From contig CM106585.1 in the NCBI GenBank assembly GCA_048013815.1, forward strand, positions 2,232,001 through 2,296,000: a stretch of 64,000 nucleotides of DNA, read 5' to 3'. This DNA comes from Setoptus koraiensis. Taxonomy: Eukaryota > Arthropoda. Shown here piece by piece: positions 25,311 to 32,945 of this stretch; the stretch's first letter is position 1; each line of letters starts with the position of its first letter. A model generated the notes under the pieces. The model made no database searches. It was given only the letters and a program-made list of their open reading frames with translations, and was not told the origin of the DNA. The translations under genes and the position numbers were made by a program.

Positions 25311-27071
25311 ACTGTTTGTATTTTTGTTGCCTTGTCGTGCATTTTGCACACCCACACCCAAACTCAGACCACCAGTAACGGCACTTCTATAGGCAGCGTA
25401 GATTATCCTACTCTCACTACTGCTACTAACAACATTTGCAAAACCCTCTGGGCCCCCATTGGCCAATAGGTCTCCATGGTGGCGCTTGTGCTTATGCTTA
25501 TTTGTGTCACTGCTATCACTGTAATTGTGACTGTCATTGTCGTCACTGTCAGTGGTCATGTTGTTGTTGTTGTTGTTGTTGTTGCCATTGTACGTGTCAT
25601 CGTCGTCGTCATCGTTGTCCTCGTAGCTGTCGTCGCTAGTGTCATCTTCTTCTGGCGTGTACTCGCTGTCTAGCCAACGCACGATTCTGTCGCTACTGCC
25701 CGCTATTTGGGCCGCCTCAGTGGCAAATTCCGACGCTGTTGTTGTTGTTGCTGCCGCTGATGTTGTTATAGTCGATGTTGTTGTTGTTGCCGCTGTTGTT
25801 GTTGTTGTCGCTGCTGCTGTTGTTGTTGTTGTTGTTGTGGTTTTCAATGCTGGTGCTGGTGCTGCTGTAAGCGATGCTGTTGTGCTAGATGTTGGTGTCG
25901 CAGTTGTTATTTCCATGATCGAGTGCTGCTGTTCACGTTGTTTTGTTCGCGCGTCACCATCATTTCCGGAAGTCAAAAGAATCTGCTGCGGCTGGTGTGC
26001 CGATGACCACTGAAACAATTCATTGTATGGTGCTGACATATGAGACACACTATCATACACAGATCTCTCTCGTCTACTGCTTGTTATATTTGCCGGTCTG
26101 GCCATTGTGACCGCCGCCGCCGCCGACGTAACAAGACCGTCATCACTGACCAGTGCAGCTGAACGGTGGGCGGCCATAGTCGAGCTAATGTTGTTGTCAT
26201 TGTAAATGGATGGATTAATTGTTGGCTGTTGATAGCGATGTTGTGGTTGCTGCTGCTGTTGTTGTTGCATTATGTTTGCAAAGTTTGCACAATGTAACAC
26301 AATCAAGGCCAATTTCAACATTAAATCAATCATATGAGATATAACAAGTGACTTTTGGCGCTGGCCGTGCGAATATTTTTGATACGAGCGTTCGAGTTTT
26401 TCATCTTGAAAACTATTGAATATCATGGGCAATATCAGCACAAGACCGCGATAATTTATGCACCGCGAATCCGTTGACGCAATGTATTGGGTGTCCTCCT
26501 CTTGGCCGGCGGTCTCGTCTTGCTCCTCTTCATCCTCTTCGTCTTCTTCATCATCGTCGTCGTCATCATCGTCATCCTCTTCTTTGGCTCTATTCTCTTC
26601 TTCATATTCATCGTCCTCTTCCTCGCGGCTTAAATCTCTGCTGAGCCCACCATGGCCTGGCTCATCTTCAGCAAGTGCACGCCAATTATCGCTTGTTGTT
26701 GGTGGCGTGATAACGATTGAATTGTCATCACAACTTGTAACTCTTTTGGCCACTTCTTCGCTCCCTTCATTGCCTACCTGTCCCAATAAACATTTCTCCT
26801 TGCCATTTCCACTTACATTGCCCACTAATGCAATGTCCACGTTATTTCTTAAGGCCACTTGACAAGTTTCTGGCGCTGTTTTTGTTGCGTCATCATTTGC
26901 TGGCGCCGGTATCGCTGTTGTTGTTGCTGTTGCTGTTGTTGTTGTTGTCGGGGATGTTGGTGTTGTCGTTGTTGCGTTTGTTGTTTGCTGCATTCTTCGT
27001 TTGGCATTAGTTATATTGTTATTGTCGCCGTGATTGTTGTTGTTGTTGTTGTTGCTGCTGTTACAATCCAT
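1..27071 (-). CDS. Ac78C: Giant transmembrane adenylyl cyclase, type 8-like (16 exons in window, 3' end off the left edge)
   Basis: Class III membrane adenylyl cyclase, converting ATP to cAMP and diphosphate at the plasma membrane downstream of G proteins and, for type 8 relatives, calcium/calmodulin. I joined 16 exons (listed separately) on GT-AG boundaries; all 15 junction phases agree and no internal stop appears. Order: N-terminus, M1 (six helices), C1a (about residues 1146-1370), C1b linker, M2 (six helices), C2a (about 2670-2896), C-tail. C1a keeps both metal-binding Asp ([17 protein letters not shown]); C2a keeps the ATP-binding Lys (VKTI) and [12 protein letters not shown]. Type 8 is my assignment from remembered sequences ([44 protein letters not shown]); Ac76E/type 2 is the main alternative, so the symbol is tentative. 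Length is at least 3,102 residues, about 2.5 times the family norm, because of low-complexity insertions. Confidence 0.93.
1157..1297 (-). CDS. Ac78C: Adenylyl cyclase exon 15: C2a
   Basis: 141 nt, phase 0/0, acceptor CATTCAG, donor ATCAG|GTAAGT. Reads [20 protein letters not shown] then [20 protein letters not shown]2 lacks the catalytic metal aspartates, as expected, having FASI where C1a has FADI. Confidence 0.95.
1414..1572 (-). CDS. Ac78C: Adenylyl cyclase exon 14: juxtamembrane coil and start of C2a
   Basis: 159 nt, phase 0/0, acceptor GGTAG and an atypical donor AATGAT|GTTAGT. Encodes [18 protein letters not shown] and then [18 protein letters not shown], the standard entry into C2, ending HNDRNND. 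Confidence 0.95.
1673..1754 (-). CDS. Ac78C: Adenylyl cyclase exon 13: last M2 helix
   Basis: 82 nt, acceptor TTTGCAG, donor ACTG|GTGAGT. Encodes the final transmembrane helix, [18 protein letters not shown], leading to the cytosolic C2 domain. Confidence 0.92.
1886..2265 (-). CDS. Ac78C: Adenylyl cyclase exon 12: M2 helices
   Basis: 380 nt, acceptor CAAACAG, donor ATAAG|GTAAGA, phase 0 in and 2 out. Contains hydrophobic segments [16 protein letters not shown] and [18 protein letters not shown], then a 60-80 residue polar insertion with possible N-glycosylation sites (NNS, NSS). Confidence 0.9.
2408..2536 (-). CDS. Ac78C: Adenylyl cyclase exon 11: extracellular loop of M2
   Basis: 129 nt, phase 0/0, acceptor CTCTAG, donor CACAG|GTAATA. 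Encodes a polar loop ending CFHPQ, the position where membrane cyclases carry their glycosylated M2 loop; NQS is a possible N-glycosylation site. Not visible as a standalone ORF. Confidence 0.85.
2613..4913 (-). CDS. Ac78C: Adenylyl cyclase exon 10: more linker, then first helices of M2
   Basis: 2,301 nt (767 codons), phase 0/0, donor ATCAA|GTAAGT. The 5' end is placed at GTGCAG|CTACAC, the best AG after the upstream in-frame stop; its polypyrimidine tract is poor, so the start is the least certain junction. About 580 residues of Asn/Thr/Gln/basic low complexity precede the conserved [13 protein letters not shown] and the M2 helices ([34 protein letters not shown]). A further insertion of about 110 residues precedes [15 protein letters not shown]. 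Confidence 0.9.
5210..6375 (-). CDS. Ac78C: Adenylyl cyclase exon 9: end of C1a and expanded C1b linker
   Basis: 1,166 nt, acceptor TTAACAG, donor AAAAAT|GTAAGT. Begins with the unmistakable [20 protein letters not shown] and [12 protein letters not shown], ending C1a near YFIKQQEP. The remaining roughly 310 residues are Ser/Thr/Asn/Asp-rich, with a run of seven Asp near the end, and finish at the family's pre-M2 motif (PEIPFKN). Type 8 relatives have a much shorter C1b here. A 211-residue ORF on the opposite strand is a shadow of this exon. Confidence 0.95.
6376..8376 (-). other. Intron 8 of the adenylyl cyclase gene (2.0 kb)
   Basis: Non-coding on both strands as far as I can read. It contains the long CAA array at about 7,651-7,742 and short GGCT and GCTG runs near 7,265-7,295. 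Nothing else identifiable. Confidence 0.8.
7651..7742. repeat. (CAA)n microsatellite
   Basis: About 90 bp of nearly uninterrupted AAC/CAA triplets on the plus strand inside intron 8. The ORFs it produces (poly-Asn, poly-Thr, poly-Cys, poly-Val) are artefacts. Confidence 0.97.
8377..8456 (-). CDS. Ac78C: Adenylyl cyclase exon 8: C1a
   Basis: 80 nt, acceptor TAAAG, donor TTAG|GTAAGT. Completes Lys from exon 7 and reads [19 protein letters not shown] then SVLCGVLG. The [15 protein letters not shown] string matches type 8 cyclases as I remember them. Confidence 0.94.
9619..9694 (-). CDS. Ac78C: Adenylyl cyclase exon 7: C1a
   Basis: 76 nt, acceptor CTAACAG, donor AATTAA|GTAAGT. The carried G plus CG makes Ala, giving [19 protein letters not shown] followed by HMIVAIK. 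The GLPEPxxDHAxCCVEMGLxMI pattern is the family consensus for this segment. Confidence 0.94.
9998..10049 (-). CDS. Ac78C: Adenylyl cyclase exon 6: 52-nt micro-exon with second metal ligand
   Basis: Only 52 nt; acceptor GCTTAG, donor GTGG|GTAAGT, phase 0 in and 1 out. Encodes [17 protein letters not shown]. The Asp in LGDCYYC is the second metal-binding residue of C1a. It is too short to stand out as an ORF and was found by translating the junctions. Confidence 0.94.
10617..10728 (-). CDS. Ac78C: Adenylyl cyclase exon 5: C1a metal-binding segment
   Basis: 112 nt; acceptor CCTAACAG, donor CTCAG|GTAAAT. With the two bases carried from exon 4 it restores Ser, giving [18 protein letters not shown] and then [14 protein letters not shown]. 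The Asp of FADI is the first catalytic metal ligand. Longer open reading on both sides of the exon is intronic. Confidence 0.95.
10936..10987. repeat. GGTTGTTGGTTGGT minisatellite
   Basis: Three to four copies of a 14-bp unit built from GGTTGTT and GGTTGGT, G/T-only on the plus strand, immediately upstream of exon 5 in transcript terms. Confidence 0.9.
13711..13747. repeat. 10-bp tandem repeat CCGAGTAAGC
   Basis: Three and a half near-identical copies (GCCGAGTAAG units), one with AAC replacing AGC. Intronic. Confidence 0.9.
15580..15672. repeat. (TTG/TTGCTG)n microsatellite
   Basis: About 90 bp of GTT/GCT triplets on the plus strand, followed 300 bp later by the opposite-strand CAA array at 15,978. 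Confidence 0.95.
15978..16077. repeat. (CAA)n microsatellite
   Basis: About 100 bp of CAA triplets. It gives spurious poly-Gln and poly-Asn ORFs. Together with the TTG array at 15.6 kb it could form a long imperfect hairpin. Confidence 0.97.
16198..16272. repeat. CAA/CAG/CAC mixed microsatellite
   Basis: Degenerate extension of the same CAA family, with CAGCAG, CGACGA and CCACCA interruptions. Confidence 0.9.
17304..17344. repeat. 17-bp direct duplication
   Basis: TGTCACTTTCAGCAAAT occurs twice in tandem, with a third partial copy (TGTCACTATTG). Intronic. Confidence 0.9.
18654..18687. repeat. 34-bp perfect palindrome, no spacer
   Basis: The left arm ATTATGCATGACATTGG is followed directly by its exact reverse complement. 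Arms are 17 bp and symmetry breaks on the next base on each side. It lies in intron 4. ATGCAT cores sit symmetrically in both arms. Confidence 0.95.
19687..19800. repeat. AGTTTCAAAT minisatellite, degenerating to the right
   Basis: Copies of a 10-11 bp unit (AGTTTCAAAT / GGTTTCAAAT), about six nearly exact, then progressively diverged units (GTTTGCAA, GTCTGCAA, GTTTCGAG). A decay gradient like this is typical of unequal crossing-over and loss at one edge. Confidence 0.92.
20311..20365. repeat. 17-bp tandem repeat TTGTTGTTGCCGATCTT
   Basis: Three to four copies, the first with AATTTT in place of GATCTT. Intronic; the Val/Ala/Asp-rich ORF it generates is not convincing. Confidence 0.9.
20462..20511. 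repeat. GAGCCATT short tandem repeat
   Basis: Units of 9 bp (TGAGCCATT) repeated three times, flanked by the related CAGTGCCATT, CAGTACCACT and the inverted TCAATGGCATTGA. Confidence 0.85.
21492..21628 (-). CDS. Ac78C: Adenylyl cyclase exon 4: start of C1a
   Basis: 137 nt, phase 0 in and phase 2 out, donor GTCAG|GTGAGC. Reads [16 protein letters not shown], then [13 protein letters not shown]. The LPRFVxLE and QFHxIYIHxYxNVS pair is the strongest pointer to the type 8 subgroup. Followed by the largest intron of the gene, about 10.8 kb. Confidence 0.94.
22989..23067. repeat. 19-bp tandem repeat TTTTTCATACTGATGCTGC
   Basis: Four copies in tandem, two with GG in place of GA. Located in intron 3 of the cyclase, about 200 bp downstream of exon 3 in the transcript. 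Confidence 0.93.
23260..23409 (-). CDS. Ac78C: Adenylyl cyclase exon 3: last M1 helix and coiled linker into C1a
   Basis: 150 nt, phase 0/0, acceptor TTGTAG, donor AACAG|GTAAGC. Encodes TM6 ([18 protein letters not shown]) and then the conserved juxtamembrane coil [11 protein letters not shown] and ENDKQ, which in all membrane cyclases runs directly into the C1a domain. Confidence 0.93.
23609..23803 (-). CDS. Ac78C: Adenylyl cyclase exon 2: middle helices of M1
   Basis: 195 nt, phase 0 at both ends, acceptor CCATAG and donor GAG|GTAATT. Encodes the M1 segment [18 protein letters not shown] followed by [14 protein letters not shown]. The pattern 'hydrophobic, FV(T)YxMLPL' is characteristic of this part of membrane cyclases. 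Ends with residues SIRE. Confidence 0.88.
23982..27071 (-). CDS. Ac78C: Adenylyl cyclase exon 1: N-terminus, TM1 and first hydrophobic segments of M1
   Basis: Encodes residues 1-1030. The first ATG in the open frame is at 27,071 (MDCNSS); the frame is open a little further but without an ATG. It holds a poly-Asn start, Thr-rich and Asp/Glu-rich tracts, then the family's pre-M1 motif [13 protein letters not shown] near residue 225. TM1 lies near 245-265. About 650 residues of Gln/Asn/Thr/Asp-rich sequence follow before the next hydrophobic segments ([14 protein letters not shown] near 915-935; [15 protein letters not shown] near 950). The exon ends at a clear donor, ATG|GTAAGT, phase 0. Simple CAA, GTC and GAC repeats make up much of the insertion. 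Confidence 0.88.
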
Positions 27072-28835
27072 CTTTTCACCTTGAATATGGCGCCATAACA
27101 ATTGTGGCGCCCTGATGATGTATTGATGATGTGCGATAGGTTCGAGCCGAACCGCTTCGAACAGTTCGTTCAGTTTGCTTGCCGGCGCATATCAATTTGG
27201 TGTTCGCTAGGCTCATTCGAACTGCACACCCTGCACTTCTCGTAGCTTCGAACCCGTTTTGTATAGCCGAACTGGGCGCACCAATTAATCGCACTTATGC
27301 GCCACTGATCACAATGATTGTAACGAACAAATAATCGGCAAATAAGCGATGATGCAAACTTCAAGTTATGTTGACTGGGCCAGCTTTGGTGAGCTTCTGG
27401 TGTCGGTGATAAAGATAAATAATATCGGACATAACGCTGTCACAATGAGACAAGAGAAAAGACAAAAATTAGACTCATTGCACCAATTGGATGTTGAACG
27501 AATTATAGCTATTTATGTTAATTAATTTTCAGCAGTAAATTAATTGATGCAAAGCTTCGAAATATATAACAATATATACGAAAAAATAGCGCCAACGCAA
27601 TCAAAAGGTCAGAGGATGGAATAAACAAGGGAAACAAATGAACAAATGAATGAACAAAGTCAGTTTCCGGTGGGCCGAGATTGTTCGAAAAAGAACCAAT
27701 CTGGCACATGTATCAACAACGAAGTCATTAGTCACTAATGATTAGTGGATAAAAGTGAGCTTGATTTCTGTTTTTTTGGCGTGTCTATTGAGAGAGTCGC
27801 GTCTTGTTGGGCGTTCGCAAACAATTGACAGCCACAATGAATGCATGCGTCAGTTGGCACATTGACAGATAAATTAACGAAATAGTGAGCAATAAGTGAT
27901 TCGATGATTTTTGAGAAACAATTTCAACAAACACAGCATGTCATGCATGCCAATAGTCTATAATTGTTCCAATCTCGGCAGGCCTCGTTCGAACCAATCC
28001 GTGCAACTCACCGTGCTGTGTAATCTAATGTGTAGTCTAACGTCAAGCTGCCAATGCAACTGAAACTATTCAACTTGGGTTGGCAAGGTTAGCCAGGTTT
28101 AAATGTCTTGCTAGAGCTGCTGACGTGATGGCCAGCAAGAGACGAGATGGAATAGACGAGGGGCCACGCATGATATTACATAATAACCTTCATTGGGGGG
28201 GGGGGATCTTTTCGTGAAGTATTCAATCTGTTTCGTTTGAATTGGTCGCTTGTAAGCCAAACAGCAAACACCGCTCGATCTAGGAGTTGTCTCTTGGAGT
28301 TGAGAGCTCGCCAGCACGAGCTTGCCCGCAGTTTCGGCAGCGGCGGCAGCAGCGGCAACAAATCACAGATTGTGTGATTCACATGGGACTTGGCGAAACT
28401 TTGTGTCCGTCAACACAAAGTTTGGGCACGTCCTAACCCAACCTAAAGTAACAACAATCTGTGACGGTGCAACTTTGTGGGGCCCGCGATGCAAGCGGCC
28501 AGAGAGTTAGCAAAGCGAGGGGCTTGGCTAAAGCGGGCATTTAGTGAAAGTTGTTTTGTGTGCGTGGTCTCAATTTGGGGCCTCGCGCAAGACGTATATT
28601 CACATTTCATTAGATTGGTACCCCGATGAGTGGGCAACATATTGGTGACAACAATCACATACATTCACAGTTTGAGTTTGGCCTAGACGAGCAAGAATTA
28701 AATGGGCTTTGTAGGGGCCAGCAGCAAATAGCGGCAACAACATAACGGGCCAGTGATCACCAGACTGCAATCTCTCACTGCTTGGCTGGCTGCTCGTCTC
28801 GATGCTTGCCTATCGCTGGATATTGCAAGAGCTGG

Positions 28836-28896
28836 CTATTCCGAAGGCTCGCTGGCTGGTTCGAGGGCTGGCTGGCTGGTTCGAGGGCTGGCTGGC
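28836..28896. repeat. GCTGGCTGGTTCGAGG tandem repeat
   Basis: Two full copies of a unit of about 21 bp (GGTTCGAGGGCTGGCTGGCT) with further GGCT repeats on both sides. Confidence 0.88.
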
Positions 28897-29202
28897 GGTG
28901 GCAGATATGGCGCCGCCGCTGAACAAACAACGCAATGTATTGGCAACATGGAGACAAGGTTCGCATCGCTCTTATGCCTGATTAATCAGGATAAAGGATA
29001 AGGACGCTGATGCAAAACGATGCAGCGACGACAAACAAAATGTTGGCATATCGACAAAAAAGCTTGCTTGTCTGTTTGCATTGCTGGCTACAGCTTGCCG
29101 GCGAGCTCGCCCAGAACCAATGCAAATGAGAATCAATTTATATCACTATTTATATCCCGTCATTTATTTATTTTCTTTTATTTTCCCTTTTCTCGCTTGC
29201 AA

Positions 29203-29303
29203 CTGTCGCTCCCTCGCAACTCGCGACTGTCGCTCCCCTGCAAGTCGCAAGTCGCAACTCGCAACTTTCGCTCCCCTGCAAGTTGCAAGTTGCAACTCTC
29301 CCT
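29203..29303. repeat. GTCGCTCCC / CTGCAAGTCGCAA diverged tandem repeat
   Basis: Three units mixing GTCGCTCCCCTGCAAG and GTCGCAACTCGCAACT modules. A short relative of the GAGTTGCGAGTTGCGA repeat occurs at 34,362-34,400 in the opposite orientation. Confidence 0.85.
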
Positions 29304-30135
29304 CCATTGGCACACTCCTTTGCACACAAGAGCAAGCTAGAGGCCCTCTGCCGCTCATAATCCGGCAGCAACTCAACTCTCGAATGTGTCCACACCAACA
29401 GCTGACACTAACGTATTAGCTGGCCCCACAACAATCATCCTGGTGGTGCCTTTTTCAACTAACAAGGTGCCCGAATGTTTGCTCAATGTATCATCACAAT
29501 GTGTATTTATCCGCCAGTTATCCGCTGTGGGACCCGCATTCATTGTTGCGCTGTTTGCAGAGCAGTGTGTCATTAGTGCAGCCATTACACACGAGCATTG
29601 GAGAGATCGAAAATTACTTTTTCTCACACCATCCAATGAATCTCAGTTGTCACAGCAGTTAGTCACTGCTCACGCCGACTGTCACTCTGTTGGGCCTCTG
29701 ATGCCACTTCCGGTTACAACAAACCCACTTACAGTGCGCGATCGACATTTGTTCCTTGTTACCATTACAACCAATTGTAGCAGACAAAACCTTTTTATCA
29801 CAGAACATAATCATATAAACACACATCATGTGTTACATAATACAGCTGACAGTTGCTATTATTTAACATTGTGTGTGCTGATTTATTTATTTACATGCCC
29901 CATCGCAGACATTGATGATTTGGCTAGATCCGATTCTCTTGTCTGTGACCTTTGCTGCATCCACGCATCCGGTTGAGATTTACTACTGACGAGAGAGAGT
30001 GTTATATTTAACAGTGTTACATCAGCATATATATCATTCATAGATGTGAATCTCACTGTGTCACTGTTTAATATTGCATGCTGCTGAAACATGAAATGAT
30101 TGAATGTTCGTTTCGCTTACGCTCTATTTATTAAT

Positions 30136-30166
30136 AAGTTGCGCCCGGTTTTAGCGGGCGCAACTT
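30136..30166. repeat. GC-rich 12-bp perfect hairpin
   Basis: Arms AAGTTGCGCCCG and its exact complement CGGGCGCAACTT around the 7-nt loop GTTTTAG, in an AT-rich local context. It looks like a bacterial rho-independent terminator stem but has no following T-tract on either strand, and no gene ends here. Confidence 0.9.
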
Positions 30167-30807
30167 CTAGACGAGATGCCGAAAAAAAGACACTCAACCT
30201 ACTGGTTGTGCAATAATATTTTCAGCTAAATTATTGGCATGATATATTATTGGCAACATAAGAGACATATGGAAATTGCATGTGTAATGCATTTCATCTG
30301 GCTGTCGTTAACGGTGATGAATGAGACGGGCCCCAGCGTAACATTATTGTATCATAGTTGTGTGGTCGTTCGTTGTCACCTCTGTCCGGCTCATTTGTCA
30401 CAAATGTGTGGATATAAATATCTGCTCATGTTATGCCTTTGTGGTACCAGATTAATTGTATCAGATCGGGTTGGATCGACGTGATGAATGGAGCAATGAG
30501 ATGCTGTCACCCGTTCGGTTCACTTGCTATCATCATCATATCACCATTTCAACATATACACACGGCCGATATGAGCTGGCCCCCAGCCTCACGAACAGGT
30601 CAGTGGGTGCCCTCATCTAGATGAACTCACTTTACACATTTTTGTTGTTATTCTGGCACCACCGTGATCGAGATGTCACATGGAGATATTTGATTGAGTT
30701 GGCGTTCGTCACCTGCGTCCACCTCATAGTGAATAGGAGACGTCACGTTTTGAGCAATTGGTGCCACGTTCATCGATACTAACGGCTATCATGTTCTCGT
30801 CGGTATA

Positions 30808-30830
30808 ATAATAACGAGTCTCGTTATTAT
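30808..30830. repeat. 11-bp inverted repeat with 1-nt centre
   Basis: ATAATAACGAG, a single T, then CTCGTTATTAT. Perfectly symmetrical, with no gene context. Confidence 0.9.
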
Positions 30831-31019
30831 CATCACAGTGATATTTTCGCTAAGGATTGGTGAGCAAACAGGAGCAGACCAAATAAGTGGGGCATAATTG
30901 TGGCAGCGCAAGCCTCTCTGGTAACCAGAGTCTAGTTACAGTTTTTCAATGGTTGCGCAAAAATGTTTGAATTATGTGGTCATCGCGTGGCTGTCTCTTT
31001 CGAACGCGTGCCTCGCCAC

Positions 31020-31078
31020 CAGCAACAACAGCAACAGCAACAACAGCAGCAGCAGCAACAACAACAACAACAACCACT
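31020..31078. repeat. CAA/CAG microsatellite
   Basis: About 55 bp of mixed CAACAG and CAA triplets; non-coding context. Confidence 0.92.
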
Positions 31079-31485
31079 GCTAATGATCTACTTGTAGTGC
31101 TAATGGTTATGTAACTGCCTTGGTCGTCACAGGTCGCGCTATTGCACACTGTTAGTTTCTAGTTTGTGCGTCTCGCCACTTGGAGCAGCATCATGAAAGC
31201 GAAAGTGAAAGTGGGCACACCAAATGATGCAACAGAAAGTCATAAGAGGCCCCTCTCTATATTGAGAGCCAGTGAATGTGTGTGTGAGTGAGAGCAAAAA
31301 AGAAAAGCAAAACCACACAATCTTTTGGCTTGTTGTGTTATACAAGGACGCCAAAATAAGCGTATGATGTAACTAGATAAAGTGTCTAGATATGCACCTA
31401 TCTCTACGCACACAGTGTGGTGCGTGTTTGAGAGGCTGCACGCGGTGCACGCGTTGCACGAGCACCATCAGCGGCCTCTTTAGGT

Positions 31486-31566
31486 AATATATAAGGTAAT
31501 ATGTGGCGTAATATGTGAGCTAGTATGTGAGCTAGTATGTGAGGTAATATATGGTGTAATATATGA
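31486..31566. repeat. GTAATATGTG minisatellite
   Basis: Six or seven units of 11-13 bp (GTAATATGTG, CTAGTATGTGAG, GTAATATATGG) in tandem, with alternating A/G variants. Confidence 0.88.
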
Positions 31567-32074
31567 GGGGCAGAACAATCGATATCAGTGGCGGCCAGTG
31601 AGTGTCTAATGATAATGATGCTCACCTATGCATAATATAATCACCCCATGTGTGTTTATTGTTGCTGGCGCGAGCTAGTGAGACTGATGACAAATTGATA
31701 GAGAATTGAGTGAAAAAAGAAGAGCCCGTTATTAGTGAGCGACACAATGGTCTGAGCAGCGTCTACCCAAAGTCACACTACACTACCGTATATCACAGAA
31801 TTTATATTATCCAACAACAACAACAGCAACAACAGCAGCAACTATCTCATGTAACTATATCATGATGGCGGGCTTCTCAAGTGGAGAATTTGACACTAGC
31901 TCGCACTGGCTAGCAGTCAGGTATTTTGTGCAACTGGATAACTGGAGAACTGCACAATTGCAGAGTGTGCCAGCCCTTATAAATAACGTTTGTTGTTGCG
32001 CCAACAACAATGATGACGCAAGCCAGCCGTTCCCAATTTGGGCTGCTCTCTTGAACAAATTCAACTAAGCTCCA

Positions 32075-32119
32075 CAACAACAACAGCAACAACAGTGGCA
32101 GCAACAGCAGCAACAACAG

Positions 32120-32151
<32 letters not shown>

Positions 32152-32157
32152 ACAGGC
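32075..32157. repeat. CAA/CAG microsatellite
   Basis: About 80 bp of CAACAACAG/CAGCAG triplets; the poly-Leu ORF opposite is an artefact. Confidence 0.93.
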
Positions 32158-32407
32158 CATTGAAGCCGTTACAGGCCAATGCTAATGACACCTATACACT
32201 CGTCTATACAGAGAGAGAGAGAGAGATTGAAGTTAATTCAGTCAGTCTCTGGCAAACTGTCTGCTGCTCACAAATTCAAGCTCGCCTCTGTGTGAGTCAG
32301 CGTCGAGCCAAAAGCGATCCACTGGCGATAATAATAATAATGATAATAATAATAATATCATCATGTTGCCGATCAGATATTATTGCGTCGCTCTTGCCAC
32401 GGGCGAA

Positions 32408-32452
32408 TCAGGGGCCCGTTTGCTGGCGAGGGGGCCCGTTTGCTGGCGAGGG
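32408..32452. repeat. 20-bp direct duplication GGGCCCGTTTGCTGGCGAGG
   Basis: Two exact tandem copies containing GGGCCC and TGCTGGCGAG; the second runs into GGGGGC. Confidence 0.92.
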
Positions 32453-32837
32453 GGCTTTATTTTCAAGGGCGCCAGGCTAGACTTGGCCCAGCCGCGTCTA
32501 GATGTGTGTGTGTGTGTGTGTCTAGATATATAATTGCGTACACCTCGGCGCAGCAGATATACTCTGGTAACGTAGCGATCGCACTGCCTTGCAAGCATTA
32601 GAGTGTACAATTGATGGGATAGCCGTTTTGACGGATTGAGATGGATATTAGACGGCGGGCAAAAGTATGTTATTATATATAGATAGTGTGTGTGTGTGTG
32701 TTGCCACTTGGGTCCACTAACCAGCGAGCGAGCGAGCGAGCCAGCCAGCCAGCAAGCGGCCCATCATAAGTCATGCTGTGCAAACTGTTTCTAACTGTTT
32801 CTGTCCGTCTACAAGTAGGCGCCACATTTCCAAATAT

Positions 32838-32945
32838 ATATCTATCTCGATATAATTCGACGCATCTCGATACGTCGAGATATATTTCGATGTATCTCGA
32901 TATAACGAGATATATCGAGATCTATCTCGCGATGTGTATATATCT
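32838..32945. repeat. Palindromic TATCTCGATATA / TCGAGATATA array
   Basis: About 100 bp made of overlapping inverted units (ATCTCGATA, TCGATGTATCTCGA, AACGAGATATATCGAGAT). Many sub-blocks are self-complementary around TATATCGA and CGATATA, so the whole array can fold into nested stems. Confidence 0.85.

Noticed and set aside
29386-29976. 196-codon plus-strand ORF, longest in the repeat-rich stretch
   Set aside because: No recognisable motif, unremarkable codon pattern, and competing ORFs on the other strand. Not enough to call a gene.
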